Origin: Ambrosia x helenae
Taxonomy: Eukaryota > Streptophyta > Magnoliopsida > Asterales > Asteraceae
Assembly (NCBI GenBank): GCA_030844895.1
Contig: CM061228.1
Location: 39,009,463-39,073,462, forward strand
Direction: 5' to 3'
Length of the DNA: 64,000 nucleotides
The position numbers were made by a program, and so were the translations under genes. The notes beneath the pieces are model-generated. The model made no database searches. It saw only the letters and a program-made list of their open reading frames with translations, and was not told the DNA's origin. Below, piece by piece: positions 45,458 through 57,537 of this stretch. Within the stretch, counting starts at the first letter, position 1; each line of letters opens with the position of its first letter.

Positions 45458-47182
45458 AAGAACCACTCGCATATTAACGGATATCTTATAATATTTGGCG
45501 TGTAGGAACCAGAGTTTCGTCTGTGTGTGTATATATACATATGTATATGAAGGAAAACTTAACTTGACTTACGCATACTAGTCCGGGTTAAGAGATAACC
45601 CGGACAATAAAAGCATAAACCATATTTAGTAGAGGTTTAGACCACTACGCCTCAATATTAAAAGAACCACTACATTTAAACACATAAAATCAGATGGTGG
45701 TTACGCATGATCATGCTTCGTCAGTTCCTTTTTTGTTAATTTCAAGGGAGATGGCGGTCTTGAGAGTGTTCGGTTCCTCGCTTGGTCTGTTTCTCCATCT
45801 GATATTACGCGTTGATCATTATCGCCACAAATACACACAAGAAACTATTAGCATTTGGTTAACTTGTCAAAATATAACATGTAACATTTTCCCCTAATCT
45901 GATGCTCACTCGCATAGCGTGAGGGATTTGAGTGAGTCCCTCACGATATAGGGGGCTTGCAAAATTCAAAAGACACGCCGCGTACCGCGGAGACCTTTCC
46001 GCGGGGCGTGAGGACCATGTTTTGACTAGAAGCTTTCCGCTAAGCCAAATTTTGGCAATTTTACAACTTTATTCTTGGACAAATTTTGATATTTCGAGGT
46101 TTTTTCCCTCCTGGCGTTTTAAGCCTGATTCCCATCTTCAAATTATCACCAAATTATCCTAACCCGGTTTGACAATATCTAAGTCCGTCATTCGATTTAG
46201 GTCCTTGACCGAAATCGACCCATTAAGGGTAATTTGCATTCCTAATTCTTTTAACCCTTATTACCATAACCCGAATCAACCCGTTGTATGGCAATATTAT
46301 ATCTATTCTATTGTCTACATCATTCGCCTCGTTGGGTACTCGACCCAACCGACCCATTGGTTGGAATATGTTAAGCTTCACTTAATATTGTATATTTGAC
46401 TAAATTGTTGGAATATATATATATACATATATATGTATGTATATAAAAGAAATAACGAGTATAATTACCTTGGTAATAGTGATTATGGTTATCAACTCGT
46501 GTTGCTGCAGGGTCTATCCTTTGCACAGACTCATGGTCGAGATCCGAACCTACAAGAAGAAGAATGGAAGGGCCATACAAAGGGAGGTGACTACTAGGTA
46601 GTCGAAAGAGACTCCAACGTACAGACACAAAAATGGTGTTGGTGGCTTTCTAGGTGAAACATAGCATGTCCATACAAGGGAAGGGTGACCTCCTTTATAT
46701 AGGACATGCATGGGTCAAGTATCATTAACCCTTAACAATGACAATGGGCCTGGGCCCGGGTTAAGGGCTTGCCTCCATTCGACCCACATAATTAGGATAA
46801 GGAAATGTGATAATAAATGCCGACGAGAGAGAAAGAGAATACTCCCCAGCCAAGGGGCCACGTGGCGCGAAGAGGGTGGATGCAGGTAGCTTATTTTCAG
46901 ACAACATCATGGTTGACCTTGCTGTAGGCGTCTAACGTGATGTCTGGCCATTTGCACGACGACATGCAGTGTACAGTACCCCTGACAGCACTGTACAGCA
47001 TGGCTACAGCAAGTGCAGCATGGAAGTTGTCACGTCGTTGTGCCTGGGACAGAGTTGTTGGACCAAGCTGCCACACGTCACTATCTGATTGGTTGAGCAT
47101 GCACCCAGGTCTGACAGGATTTTCCCGATTCAGGATCTTCCGTACATCCTCGTACTTGCATAAGATGTTGCTTGTTTGTCTT
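45458..47182. other. Unclassified LTR-like sequence between the LINE relic and element D
   Basis: No gene is supported. It starts TGTAAGAACCACTC. Noteworthy content: a GC-rich hairpin CCGCGGA(GACCTT)TCCGCGG at about 45976-45995, and a minus-strand CCTATATAAAGG TATA-like box at about 46693-46706, followed on - by a 5'UTR-like CTTCTTCTTG tract. This could be one or more decayed LTRs. Ends were not found. Confidence 0.4.
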
Positions 47183-48753
47183 TGATGGGTTGGTTAAGAA
47201 ATGTGCATTAAGATGTTTTAAAGTGAATTCTAAGATATGAAATGTTATCGAATGGTAGTGCTTTAATATTATTTTGTTATTTCAAGTTTTGACAACTTGG
47301 GAGTGCAAATATGGAGTTTTGGAGCAGCCCGAAAGAGACGTGGAGCCGAAACAAGGTAGGAAAGCCAAATTCAAGAAAAGTGTTGTTTTTGGTGTATCCT
47401 ACGCTAATGGCGTAGGAAGGGTGCAACTGGTCGTGTAGGGTAGCAGAAAGTGGCTAAGGCAAAAAGAGGTTGGCGTAGGTTTTCCAATTCTGATGAGTTC
47501 AAATTCCAGCTCTTAATTGCACAAGTTATGACGGGGGTTACGAGGGGAATCAACAAAAATCAATTCTTTTGACCAAAAAAGGCATCTTCTTCATTACCAA
47601 TCATCTCTATTCATCCCAATCCATCCACCAACCATTTAACATCATCCTCTTGAAGATTCAACACTGAAGATTCAAGCTCCATGGCCATGAGTGGCTAATT
47701 CCCTTTGTATCACACTTGGGTGTAGACATTTGAAGTTCTAGGGTTATAACATTTGGGTATTTCTTAAACTCCTAAATGTGTTGATTGAGTATTTGAACAA
47801 TTGTGTTGAATTGTAGGGGTGAGCAACAAACGGTTCCGAACCGCGAAAACCGTGAAACCGACCCGGAACCGCTAGAACCGAACCGAATTAATGTTATAGG
47901 TTCCGGTTCCGGTTCTCATATTTTGGCATAATCGGTTCCCGGTTCGGTTCCGGTTAGAACCGACGGCTCCGGTTAAGAAAAGTTATTGTTTTTGTTTATT
48001 TTTTTATTTAATTGTTAATGTTAGGATTTTATTGACAACCGGTTCCGGTCTAGAATCGTTTCATGAGAACCGTTTCACCCGGTTCTGGAACCGAACCGTT
48101 TAGTAATAAACGGTTCCGGTTCTCATATTTTGAATAAACGGTTCGTGGTTCGGTGCGGTTCGGTTCGGTTCGATCCAGTTCTGAACCGTTGCACAGCCCT
48201 ATTGAATTGTGATTAATCTTATGTTGAACTCATTTTAGTTAATTGATCTTGTGCCAATTTCTAGTGTCATGAACATGATTCCTTGCTATAACACAAACCT
48301 AGGGTTGTATGTTCTAGTGTAATGAAGTATATTATTGTTCATCTTTGATGTTGATGAATCTTGATACCTAAGCTATTGAACAATCAACCTTTTAATACCA
48401 ATCACATTAGATTTATTTGACCCATTTGTGAAAACCTTAGACTTCACTTGTTGAACCCAGGTGTGATCTTTTATTACCAATTGTTTACAATTCATTTTGA
48501 TTCCATTACATGTTAATTTCAAGTTTTTCTAAATAAACAAAATCTTCTGAAATCAAAAGTCTTAAATGAACACAAATATACAAGGTTTATAATTGACTAA
48601 CTTCATAAAGTCACATCTTTTTAATCAACTAAAACCTATTTCACCGACCACAAACTCTTCGTGGTTCAACACCCTTTGTTTCCACTACCACATTAGTTGA
48701 GGTAATATTGGACTTATAAATACTATCCTTGATCGGACCGCGACAACCGATCA
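47183..48753 (+). repeat. 5' LTR of element D, with hAT MITE inside
   Basis: It aligns to 58989-60197 except for the 388-bp MITE plus one 8-bp duplication copy and some indels near 47385 and 47470. The right LTR shows the empty site. Confidence 0.85.
47814..48201. mobile_element. hAT-type MITE saturated with AACCG/CGGTT motifs
   Basis: Ends TAGGGGTGAGCAAC and GTTGCACAGCCCTA form an imperfect inverted repeat. TTGAATTG (47806-47813 and 48202-48209) is an exact 8-bp duplication. The right LTR of D at about 59642-59655 has the same context with a single TTGAATTG and no insert, proving the boundaries. The inside is dense in GGTTCCGGTT and complements. Confidence 0.9.
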
Positions 48754-48758
48754 AATTT

Positions 48759-48776
48759 TTGCGTCGTTGCCGGGGA
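48759..48776 (+). other. Primer binding site of element D (tRNA-Asp variant)
   Basis: TGCGTCGTTGCCGGGGA, a slightly changed form of the site in element C, begins 6 bases after the LTR end. Confidence 0.7.
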
Positions 48777-48903
48777 GTTCGTGCGCTTTGTGTTTTGTGT
48801 TTTTAGTTGATTTGTGTGATTAACTGTCTAATTTTTGTCTTTGTTATTTCTATTTGTTCGTTGTTACGTGTGGTTTTTTGAGTGTGCAGGTGACAGATAA
48901 TGC

Positions 48904-50302
48904 ATGCATACCGACATTCGGGAAGAAGCTCACCACCTGTATGCAACTCGAAGAATTAGAAATTACCATGACAAGATCGTCATGAATTGGGTAGATGACG
49001 ATCCATGTGAATGTTGTGGAAGCCAAGAGCATTTGTTGCAAGATTGTTTAGTGTTCCACAAAAGAGTTCAAGAATACAAGGAACGTGACCTCTACCTGCA
49101 ACTAATTATCAATCATCCAAAACCACTAACACGCAAAGCCCAAACAATCTTTCGAGGAGGTAACAACCGACAACCACCTCTTCCACCAACTTCCATTAAC
49201 CGAAATTGTGCCAACAGTCCTCCACATCCACATCAAAGCCGAAGCCAAAATACTCACTACAACATGGCTACTATTACAACCCACCTCAAAAGTTTAACAA
49301 AAACCGATACCCTAATAGTTGAAATCTTAATCGAAACCAACCCGTATTGAGCTATTGCAATCCCATATTTTAGCCGGTAATCTGTAACCAAAATGGTCAC
49401 TATGAAAACAAACCCGTATTGAGCTATAGCAATCCAATATTTAAGCGGGTAAACCAAAACCAGAATCCCAACCAGCGACCCGTGCTAAATCGTGGTGATC
49501 AAAACCAAAAAGGAAATTCGTTCAACAAATCAACACATGTGATGATAATACTTGTACTTGTTGTGAGAGCCCATATCATTTTTGGCGAGATTGTCCAGTG
49601 GCCCGTAAGAGAATTGAAGCATGTAAAGAAAGACAAGATCGTATTATTTTTGGGCTAGAAAAACCTGAAGGTTCACATTATCAGTTAAATAAAAGGTATC
49701 AAGGGAGTTCATTTAGCCAAAGGACGCAACAATATCAAAATCGCTAAGGGGGTAACAAAAGAAGCTACCAAAGAAATAGTTACAATCAAGATGGTGGCCA
49801 ATGGTACAAAAATCATGATAACTATAAAAAAGGTTACAACCAAGGCGGGTCTTCAAGTAACCAAGGAGGTGGTGATTATTCTTTGAGTTCAATGTTGGAT
49901 GCTATCATGAACATGATGAAGGAGAACAAGAAGGAAAATGATGTGAGAGTTAAGTCTCATGAGGCCTTAGCTATGCAAGTTGAGCAACTTACTGAGGATA
50001 TGACCCAACTTAAACATGAGCATGATGAGTTGGCAAGTAGTATTGTGGTTTATGCTGATATAGATGAAGATAATGCAAGTCTTTCTAGATGGTTAACCCC
50101 AACTGAAGACTTAGTATCTCATGAAGATCTGGTAGCTAAGGTGAAAGTTCCTCACGAATCTCATCCCGTGTTGATTATGGCAACCAACAAAGTGGAGAAT
50201 GAACGTTCAAAGATGAAGAAGAGGAAGTGGGGCTGGGAGGACATTGGGAAATTTATTGTAAAATGGCCCGCAACAAAAATCACCCAATTCTCATGCCAAT
50301 AA
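48904..50302 (+). pseudogene. gag: Degenerate gag of element D with duplicated zinc knuckle
   Basis: ATG near 48901-48904 follows an acceptor-like TGCAG. The first frame (to 49350) has CECCGSQEHLLQDC (about 49009-49050) followed by a coiled, charged segment. A second knuckle CTCCESPYHFWRDC (about 49553-49594) with a similar charged follow-on lies in another frame, ending at TAA 49745. A third open stretch, 49883-50302, encodes a predicted coiled coil (SSMLDAIMNMMKENKKENDVR), resembling the region after the knuckle in element C. Frameshifts and stops separate these, so no product is expected. The upstream gag core was not recognised. Confidence 0.65.
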
Positions 50303-51400
50303 CTAGGAAGCAATTATGGATTTGGCATGTTAACTACCGAGTGTATGTTGGAAACTCCATAGGAAAATTTGGGATAAAACCTTCATGCTTGGATTCGATG
50401 TACAAGTTGAAGGAGAATAACATATTGGGGCATGGAAGGTAAACTACCGAGCTTATCTTGGTAACTCGGTAGGAAAATGTTCACTTCGACCGCCGTGAGT
50501 AAGAGGTACTTGTTAGGTTTTGTATATTTTTGTATTTTTATTTGTTTCTTTTTGTTTGTGTTTTTTTATTATTTTATTTTGTGTGATAGGTAAATAAATG
50601 TTGTTGTTGTGTTTCCTATGTAACCCTCACGAGACCTCACTCGTCCTCATAACCGGGCTACCGGAAGGTTTAAAGGATCTATCTTAGTTAGTGTATATTT
50701 TGTCCACTAATCAAAATTAACTAAAAGATTACCTTGTAATGTTTTTCAACAAAAAGTAAAACCGACAACTCTTAATGTTTTTTTTGTAAGAAGCTTGCTT
50801 CTACACACTTGTGAGTTGCATGTTTATTTATGATGGAAGTGGAACTATTTTGTTGAAGAACACATGGAATTGAAGAATGAAGAAAAACCAGGTGCATCTA
50901 TTTCCATCTCTTTAATTTTGATAGTTTACTTAGATTTAATAAGTGGATTGTAAACTGCATATTGTTGATTAGGGTGAATTCTTTGGTTTGGTTTTATCAC
51001 ATTCCCTTGCACACTTTGAAAACTTTCCCTACACATTGAGGACAATGCGGCCTCAAAGTGTGGGAGAGGAAAGAAAAAATTTAACCATTTTGAATCCCGC
51101 CATTTAAATACTACACATTGAGGACAATGTTGGACTCTAAGTGTGGGGATGGGGGAGAAAATTTAAAAATTTTCAAAAAAAAAAAGACCCTCGGAAATTT
51201 GAACAAGTGTGAAGCCCGATCTAAAAATGTCTTGTCCACCCGATTATTGCATCATGAATTTTGATCTCTAGTCATGGTCATAAACTCTTTAAGTTCCTTG
51301 ATGTATTTTTCCGAGGGTTGTTTTTGAGAAAAATATGAATTGCCTAGTTAGAAAAGACAAGTAAAGGGTATAACATTTTTGCATATCGGTAACCCATTCC
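50303..51400 (+). other. 3' non-coding region of element D with two hairpin/polypurine units
   Basis: CATTGAGGACAATG hairpins occur at 51034-51047 and 51116-51128, each followed by a purine tract (AAAGTGTGGGAGAGGA and TAAGTGTGGGGATGGGGG). The same unit occurs in element C at 12642-12679. No coding. Confidence 0.65.
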
Positions 51401-51405
51401 CCTTT

Positions 51406-51918
51406 TGTATGTGCGTATTAGGATCGATAACAAACAAAGATTGATCAAACAAGTTAGTTTCAGGTGCGGAAACCCTAAAACTATCACAAAATAATAATCA
51501 AACAGATTCAAACACACAGATCATCATTTTCAATCAATTTCATTAATAAAACACTTGTTTACACGTAGAATAGTGATTACAATCAAGGTTTAAACGTAAA
51601 ACAAGTTTAACAAAATCTAGAGAGAGTTTTCAGAAAGAGGAGGGAATAATAATCATCAAAGTTACATTCAAAAATGAACTTAACCTATTTATAGGCCTGC
51701 ACATTCGCCCAAATTGTTCATGCGAATGTGCAGGTTCGCCCATATCAACTGGTCGAACCAAGTTCTTCAATAATCTATTCTTCATTCGTCCAGATCCACT
51801 TCCTTCGCACCTTTAAATCCTCCTTCGCACCCTCTACATTGTTCCTTCGCACCTTCGATATCTACAAAACAAAATGTGTTTGACAATCCAAAGCTTTAGT
51901 CGCACTTTTGCATCTACA
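51406..51918 (-). repeat. 3' LTR of element B
   Basis: It contains TTCGCCC motifs and three CCTTCGCACC units. The polypurine tract lies at 51919-51930, overlapping the last codons of the element's ORF (stop at 51931-51933). Confidence 0.9.
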
Positions 51919-51930
51919 AACTCCCCTCGA

Positions 51931-54168
51931 CTATTGCTTGGATTGTGTTCGTCGTTCTTCGTCCAACCTTTTGTTCCACATTCTGATATGCCTTTGAATC
52001 ATCTGTTCTCTTGTCAATACCGGTTCCTGAAATTGTTTCTGTTTCTTCGTTTTCAGCTCTGGCACCTTTTGCTTCTCCACATACTTTCCCAACTTCTCAT
52101 CATAATCACATCCGGCATTAAGATCAAACGCAAAGCACAGAAATACCACACGTTGGTACTTTCCTGCTTGCTCAGCATCTTTTGCATCTGAGTAAATCGG
52201 ATTATAGAATAGCATGATGATATCCTCATGTGAACAGTTTATCAACCACATGGGATCAAAGATATGCACTTTCTTATAATTCGACTCTCCATCCTTCAAA
52301 ACGATCACGGCCTCTGCAATCTTCCAATCATAATACCACCAGATGAAGTCTTTGGCAAAGTGTTGCGGAATAGGCATCAAAGGTATCTTTTTCAACACTT
52401 GCGGTGGTTTGTATTTCAAAGTCACTTTGGGCATACCGGTTATCAAATCAATATCCTTCTTATGAACGATTCGCTTTGGATATTGTGGTGTAAACAAGTC
52501 CCACTTGGTTCGGCTTTCACGAGTCATCTTCTCAGCAAAATAAGTAATCTGACTATTTGACGCTCCCGTTAAACGGTGACGACAAATGTCTCTGATTGCC
52601 CAATACGGAAGGGTCTTCAAGTGATGAAACTTCTCAAAATACAAGATCCCCTTCTCCCATTTTACTGCGAAACACTTCAACTCTTTAACAAACTTCCAGG
52701 CCAAAGCACGACCTTTGAAAATCTTATTGTGAAGTTTGTAAAAGTTGCCTTGAATGTCAGGTTTCGGACGATTATTCTCCTTTTCTTTCAACTTCTTCAA
52801 CAACTCTTTTAAGCTTTCTGATTGCTCGAACCGTGGCTTGTTATGCCCTTTAAAGATTTCATCTTCAAAGACTTTGCTCTTATCTTTTGCAAGCTTCTCG
52901 GCATGGTTTAGCAGTTCGTCTGAGAAAGAAAATCCACAATCTTGATTTGTTCTGAAATATTGTGGATATTCTTCGCTCGTAATATCTTCCATTTCGACTT
53001 CCTCAAATGCAGGAACATCACGATCATCCGAGTGATTTCCAGCTTCTTTCTCAGGAATCTTAGGAATAAAGTTATCAGCAAGTAATTCTTCTAACGTCTT
53101 GCCCACTTGCTTTGCTAAACCTTCCAGAATTTCTTTCGAAATAGCCGCAGAAACTTCCCTATCCTCAAGATCAGGGTCATCATATTCCAACTCGAAGAGT
53201 TTATTGTTAGATTCAAATATTTCTGGGAACCTGCTAGTCATGTCTATCGTCCAGACTCGATCGGTTAACATCTGACGATACTTGTTCTTATCTTCTTCAG
53301 ACAATGACTGCAATCTTTCATTCCAGAAAATATCTTCATCATCAACATTCTCACCAGGAGCTTTCGAGCTCGATTCACCGCCCTTATCCGAGTCACGTTT
53401 CTCGTATGTGAACTTATCAACATCATCATCATCGTCATCACTACTATCAAACGCAGAGCCGTCTCCATCACTAGATCCATCATCCGATCCACCATCATCC
53501 TTATCATCCTTTTTCTTCGTCTTTGTATCGTTACCAGCATCTTCATCTAGTTCATCATCTTCCTCTTCATCAGAGAATTCATAATCAACTAGCTCTTCTT
53601 CTCTTTCTTTATCCACTTCACCAGCTTGAAGTTGAGGAGCCTGAGAGTACAACTTCTTTATCAGATCATCCATATGCTTGTTACTCTTTTTCAGCTGTTT
53701 GTTCTCCTTCTTCAAGACTATAATCCTTCTGGTGTTACGTTGCTCATGTTTCAGCAACTTCTTGTTTTCTCTCTTTAGTTTCTTGATAGTTTTCTTCAAG
53801 GTCTCATTGTCATCTGCCGATGTGACTACAACTTCTAACATCTTCTTGTCATTTGACTTTAACTGCTCAATCTCCGTCTGTTGTTTAGTAATCAAATTCA
53901 TCAATTCAGAAAATCTCTGATTCACTGCAGTCATGACGTCACTGTCCACCGATACTTTTGTCTTCTTTGGTGGTTCAACAGCGTCAGGCAGTTTACCTTT
54001 CCTGATTTTCTTCAGCACATTATCCAATGCTTCATTCACATCATCCATTGGAATTTCTTCTGTTTGTTGTGTGCTAGATGTTGCTGCAGTCTTCTGTTTC
54101 TTATGAGCAGGTGCAGTAACCGGTGATTTTGAACTCGTAGCTGGCGGCAGTTTCTTACCAGCAATCAA
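51931..54168 (-). pseudogene. Element B long protein, C-terminal part
   Basis: A 745-codon open frame; it is the same frame as 54927-54208, separated only by a TAG at 54208-54210. Residues about 65-165 are heptad-like (KKTIKKLKRENKKLLKHEQ), predicted coiled coil. Residues about 190-285 are very acidic (DEEEDDELDEDAGND, SSDDDDDDVDKF). The remainder is a globular, Lys- and Trp-containing region (GRALAWKFVKELKCFAVKW, DFIWWYYDWKIAEAVIVL, HIFDPMWLINCSHEDIIMLF). The stop lies beside the polypurine tract, so nothing follows. I recognise no enzymatic motif. Similar unnamed proteins are, as I recall, abundant in daisy-family genomes, some annotated as longin-like. Function unknown. Confidence 0.7.
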
Positions 54169-54207
54169 TGATTCTATCTCTTTCTTTCTCTTTATACTTG
54201 GCTTTTC

Positions 54208-54927
54208 CTACTTCTTCTTTTCTTTTCTAGCAGCTTGCACAGGAGAACCAACAAACGTCTCTTCAACATTAAAACCCAGATCTTCTACATCAACAGGAAT
54301 AGGGCTTTTGTTCCCTTGATCATCTTCTCTTTGGCTAGCAGACGCACCAGCCTCAGTGGCCTTGGGCATGGTCGTCACTACTGTCTCAGCATCAGAATTC
54401 CATTGTTCTTCCTCAATCGTCTCTTCTGAATCAATGGAAGCTTCATCAACAAGATTCAATCCCTTTTTCACCATTCTCTTATTTCTACCTTGAGTACTCT
54501 TCTTCTTCTCTGGTTCAGTAACCTCAATCCTTATCTCTGGTTTCTTTGTCTTACCACTCTTAGCGCCTACATTCACCACTTGTCTCTTGCGCTTAGCGTC
54601 AGGATCAACATGATGTAAAGGATTGTCAGCATCAGAATCACTGTTCGCATTCCTTACAAGCCCCTCACCCGGATCTTTATAATCTGCCCTAGCTAGATGA
54701 CCAAACAAACGTCTAACAGGAGGACGTTCTTCTACAGACAAACCTTTATAAGCTTTCATTCTAGCTAGTGTGTTCAGAGACATGTGTTCCTGAACAACAA
54801 TGTGTTTAGCATCTCTCTTCAGTTCTTTGTACTTGTGATCGAATATCATCTGAAGAAAACGAGGATATAATAGAAACTTCAGGTTCCTCGTTCCATTCAC
54901 TGGCTCCAGTAAGTGAGACATCAGCAT
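54208..54927 (-). pseudogene. Element B long protein, middle part
   Basis: Read on -, it begins MSHLLEPVNGTRNLKFLLYP, continuing the sense of the N-terminal part after a one-base shift near 54925. The tail is basic and acidic low-complexity with nuclear-signal-like KRKRQ and KKEKKK (about 54595, 54215). It ends at a TAG, after which the same frame continues. Readthrough of the single TAG is possible but untested. Confidence 0.65.
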
Positions 54928-55505
54928 GCCAAAACATTGAACGGTTTGTTCAATACCAAAGCAACCATCATCGAACTGATGCTCTTCCTCATCAAGTCAT
55001 AACCTCCCGCAGCAAATCCGAATACGTGGATTAAAACATGTGCCAGATATTTGAACTGTGGGCACAGTTTTCCTTTATGCAACGAACCGTCAGTGATAGG
55101 TCCGTTATACTTCATCCTGAGAAAACACTTCCTTTGATCCATGAATGTGAACTCTTTTGGATCTTTCGGATCATCGTTCAGATTCAGTGCTTCTCTCAAA
55201 TCTTCTTCGCACACTATGACTCGTTGTCCCTGGATTTTGCTCGTCAAGCAAGACTCGCATTTCCAGAAATCTAGTTTAGCGTTCGACCAGAATTCCTGAA
55301 TCATGTCTCGGTAGATCGCTGTCGGTGTAGCAATAGCATCTATTACTCTGCTTCGCTTTAAAAACTCAATGATGCCGACAAATTCTGTGTGCTTCTTCAC
55401 GTCGCCAAGATATGCGCAACAGTTGTGCGCATTCTCAAAATCAAGCTGCTTTGCGGGCTGTGAAGAGGATCCTGCCTGTTCTGTAGTCTTCTGTTGTTCA
55501 GACAT
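54921..55505 (-). pseudogene. Element B long protein, N-terminal part
   Basis: Start chosen at ATG 55505 (MSEQQKTTEQAGSSSQ), 8 bases after an acceptor-like TTTTGCAG. The same frame is open upstream to 55706, but that part reads like leader. The domain includes IYRDMIQEFWSNAKLDFWK, KIQGQRVIVCEEDLREALNL and KYLAHVLIHVFGFAAGGYD. This resembles the domain of putative plant transposon proteins found beside many LTR elements, and has a local likeness to the second ORF of element C (GEWRDISVAELGVHLGIY). The frame ends at TGA 54921-54923, overlapping the next frame's ATG. Not a recognisable Gag. Confidence 0.65.
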
Positions 55506-55574
55506 TGTTAGATCTGCAAAACAAACAAAAACACAAGTTAAAAATCGACAAAATAACAAAATTGAAAATTTTTG

Positions 55575-56400
55575 GTAAACTTCCTTCCTTCGCCCAAACG
55601 GGGGTACGAAGGTGTAATTGTATAGGTACGAATGAGAAACAGATGGTACGAATGTGATGATTTTAATCAAAAGTTTCATTCGCCCATCAAATTCTCTTTC
55701 GCCCAATTTATGTTCTTCCTTCGCCCATTCGAACTGGTCGAAGGAAGCAGTTCATATTTTTGAAAAATCAATTTTGAAATTTAAAGATCCTGAACATGTC
55801 CATTTGATTGAAATAAGACCTAATAGTGCCGATAATCAATCCTAGACTAACAGATTCATCAATTATTGATTGTGTTTGTGTTTTCACCCAAAAACTAGGG
55901 TTTAAACACTGTTAGATCATTCTGACATGTTTTAAACTCTAATTTTGATTATTTCTCCCCCTAAAACTCACACACAATCAACCCTGACCATCAATTGGTA
56001 TTATTATGTTGTATTAAAACAATTTTGAACACTTAGGGCTCGGAATGTAAAAACAGGGATTAAGAACTGATCCTTTGATGGTTACCTGTAAAAGTGATAT
56101 GAAAATAATCAGTGATAAAGCACGAACACAATAGAACGATTTAAAATGAAAAATCAACAAGGTGAGGTTACAATAAAAATCTGGAAAAAATTATAAGTGG
56201 GGTTCGAATGAGGAACTGGATATATATAGACCTGTTCCTTCGCCCGTTTTGTTCATACGAAGGAGAAACTTTTCTCTCCTTCGACTCTATTGAAAGGGTT
56301 CGAATGAGATATGTATCAGGAACACTCTCCTTCGCCCAACCAAAACATACGAATGAACAAAGAAAATCCCACATTCGACCAAACGAATGGGCGAATGAGA
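55575..56400 (-). repeat. GGGCGAA motif cluster in the leader of element B
   Basis: At least six TTCGCCC copies on + (about 55588, 55678, 55697, 55720, 56240, 56330) and GGGCGAATGAG at about 56390. The same motif is arrayed in the leader and LTRs of element A. Confidence 0.7.
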
Positions 56401-56559
56401 ATTGGGATTTTTGAAAATTTTCCAAATCTCAAAAACGAGTCCCGGTTCAATTATTTTCCAACTTTTAAGCATCCAACATTCATGTTTTCACATTTTAAAA
56501 TTTACAAAGCTCAAATGGTGTATCCAAGTTTAGAAAATCGACATCAACCACCATCAGTT

Positions 56560-57520
56560 ATCAAAAATAAGATGAAAATGAAAAATCTTTTTGGATTTTC
56601 TAAAGTTTATGCTAAAACACACCTAAAATCTTTTTGAGTTTTGTAATTTTTGACGAGAAAATAAGATGCAGAAATGTAAATGAAAAACTGTAAATATTTT
56701 TGTGATTTCCGGTAAAGGGATCATATCAGTTTTTGAGAAATCTGATCACACCGTTGATCTTTTTGAAATTATTATCATTAAAGACAATGTGTGATCTAGC
56801 AACTGCTGATATTGTGATCCACATAAACTCACATGCAGACTTTTGTGCAGTGCTTTATACTGATACTGATATTTATAGTATAAACGCAATTGTCTGTGGT
56901 TCCCACGCATACGACATACTCCCGTATCAAGAAGTAAATGCACAAAGACTCATTGTAAAGCGTGATTATGCTTTCGTTGTCTGTAATTGTACAAGATATA
57001 ATGCATAGAGGTATACAGGTCAGCAAATTAATGCAGCAAAGTAACATATGCACTATACCAGGTTGAGGACTGATATTAATCATGATTTGCATCAATGATC
57101 AAGACGATGTAATAGATAATCTTTGATTATCATATAACATGGAAAGTCCCACAATTCGGTAACTTTAGGATTTGGCATATAGCTCTTTTATAAAGACACC
57201 CTGTCTGATCTAGGTCCGTAATGACTTACAGCAGAAGATCAGAGAGGCTATCCCCAGACAACTAATAACATAACGACCCTAAACCTCCGAGTTTTGTACA
57301 AATACCCTATCAAACGAAATTACGGTACTAAGACCATATGCCCATGAGGAGTTCATCCACACAACAAATCGTTTGATATGTATGTATCAGGCACGCAGTA
57401 ATAGGTCTACGAAGCCTATCAGCACATCGCACAGACTCAGACACACGCCCTATATAGCATTACATTATTTAGAATGTGTCAGATCCCCACTGATGTACTA
57501 TCATTTCCCTTTGTACTCTA
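56560..57520 (-). repeat. 950-bp module shared between elements A and B
   Basis: It matches about 13895-14845 in the same strand orientation with interrupted identity (for example TTGCATCAATGAT, TAGATAATCTTTGATTATCA, ACTAAGACCATATGCC, CACTGATGTACTATCAT). In B it lies between the primer site and the ORF; in A it lies between the ORF and the 3' LTR. No coding. Confidence 0.75.
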
Positions 57521-57522
57521 GG

Positions 57523-57534
57523 ACTCTGATACCA
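57523..57534 (-). other. Primer binding site of element B (tRNA-iMet type)
   Basis: TGGTATCAGAGT on -, one mismatch from the canonical site, 3 bases from the LTR. Confidence 0.85.
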
Positions 57535-57537
57535 CTT

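Noticed and set aside
45694..46628. Several 65-85 codon frames in the unclassified LTR-like region
   Set aside because: No family motif, overlapping on both strands and of low complexity; they look like chance frames.
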